A stretch of 64,000 nucleotides of DNA. Source: Cardiobacterium hominis. Its GTDB lineage: Bacteria > Pseudomonadota > Gammaproteobacteria > Cardiobacteriales > Cardiobacteriaceae. Position numbers and translations under genes: made by a program. Within the stretch, counting starts at the first letter, position 1, and each line of letters starts with the position of its first letter. Shown one piece after another: positions 63,507 to 64,000 of this stretch. The notes below the pieces were generated by a model, which worked only from the letters and a program-made list of their open reading frames with translations, did no database searches and was not told the origin of the DNA. The stretch spans positions 923,501 through 987,500 of the forward strand of contig NZ_LR134365.1 of the NCBI RefSeq assembly GCF_900637305.1. The letters run 5' to 3'.

Positions 63507-64000
63507 GCGGCGGCCTCGTCGGCATAGTTGCGGTGCAGCAGGCCAAAAAAGACGCGCCCCGCCCGTCCCTGCCGATGCCAGACCCAGCCCGGCGGTAGCG
63601 CCAGTTCTTCCAGCGGGAATGGCATTTCCACGTACACCTTGCCGTGCGTTTTCAGCCATTTGTCATTGACGAAATGGCTGACCGCTTGCGCGTGCAAATC
63701 GGCGGCGAAAGGTGGGTCGAGAAAAATCAGGTCATAACGCGCGGCAGACGGCTGCAAGCGGAACACATCGCCTGCCTGCACCCGCGCATGCGGCTCTTTC
63801 CACGCGGCGAGCAAATCGCGCAGGCGGGCGACGCTATCGGCATCGTTGTCGGAAAAAAGCACGCTTGCTGCGCCGCGCGATAGTGCTTCCAGGCCGAGCG
63901 CGCCGCTGCCTGCGAACGCATCCAGCACGTGCGCCCCGGCAATTTCCCATTGCAACCAGTTAAATAGCGTCTCGCGCACGCGGTCGGGACTGGGTCGCAG
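63503..64000 (-). CDS. rsmD: 16S rRNA (guanine966-N2)-methyltransferase, 5' end outside window
   Basis: The frame is open to the window edge and lacks its start. Visible are RPSPDRVRETLFNWL, VLDAFAGSGALGLEALSRGA (SAM motif) and DLIFLDPPFA (catalytic DPPF). It methylates G966 of 16S rRNA. About 165 C-terminal residues are present, so roughly 20-25 N-terminal residues are missing. Confidence 0.93.
   Translation of the reverse strand: MRPSPDRVRETLFNWLQWEIAGAHVLDAFAGSGALGLEALSRGAASVLFSDNDADSVARLRDLLAAWKEPHARVQAGDVFRLQPSAARYDLIFLDPPFAADLHAQAVSHFVNDKWLKTHGKVYVEMPFPLEELALPPGWVWHRQGRAGRVFFGLLHRNYADEAAA

Overview
The window looks like the chromosome of a gammaproteobacterium of roughly 58-60 % GC, most like Cardiobacterium and its relatives. 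The evidence is conserved gene order: skp-lpxD-fabZ-lpxA behind bamA, rpsP-rimM-trmD-rplS, gmhB-plsC-dnaB, rsmD-coaD and metR/metE. The genus is an inference from gene content and style and was not checked by any search.

Left third (1-23 kb). Lipoproteins, ung, glycerate kinase, a GntP permease and a Slam-type outer-membrane protein are followed by an AT-rich RelA/SpoT-domain gene that looks imported. Next is a damaged ferric-siderophore ABC operon: the binding protein is intact, one permease is frameshifted, and the second permease is fused in frame to the ATPase by a deletion. Two 190-bp inverted-repeat elements sit inside this operon. Then come purF, dld, a GlpG-like rhomboid gene, metR and metE, a candidate small RNA, suhB, comF, yciB, tRNA-Gly and tRNA-Cys.

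Middle (23-46 kb). This part is accessory-rich. It holds a LysR remnant, a LplA-like gene next to a T4 endonuclease V homologue, an SDR, folE2, trmB, a repeat block, an Mrr-N-like protein, a DsbA-family protein, a tandem pair of nucleotidyltransferases, hemH, galU, radA and alr. A split CRISPR region follows: a Csm6/NE0113-family gene with two unknown genes, a Correia-like miniature element, a terminator, a 32-repeat array, a leader, cas2, cas1, a second cas2 and two duplicated LRAT-fold genes. The cas and LRAT genes all lie on the minus strand and read towards the array. No Cas10, Cmr/Csm or other effector gene is in the window. The region ends in an IS630-type element inserted into an IS30 remnant.

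Right third (46-64 kb). This is ordinary core genome: an AraC regulator, the lipid A and outer-membrane assembly cluster, ybaN-aat, mutS, dnaB-plsC-gmhB, cysQ, the ribosomal/tRNA modification operon, an Lpp-like lipoprotein, coaD and rsmD.

Dispersed repeats are a theme. There is a palindrome family centred on GAGCGCTC (five copies), the 190-bp element family with several fragments, and a Correia-like element whose ends match the IS630-type element nearby. The strongest candidates for something new are the LRAT-LRAT-cas2-cas1-cas2-CRISPR arrangement, the permease-ATPase fusion, the RelA/SpoT island and the nucleotidyltransferase pair.
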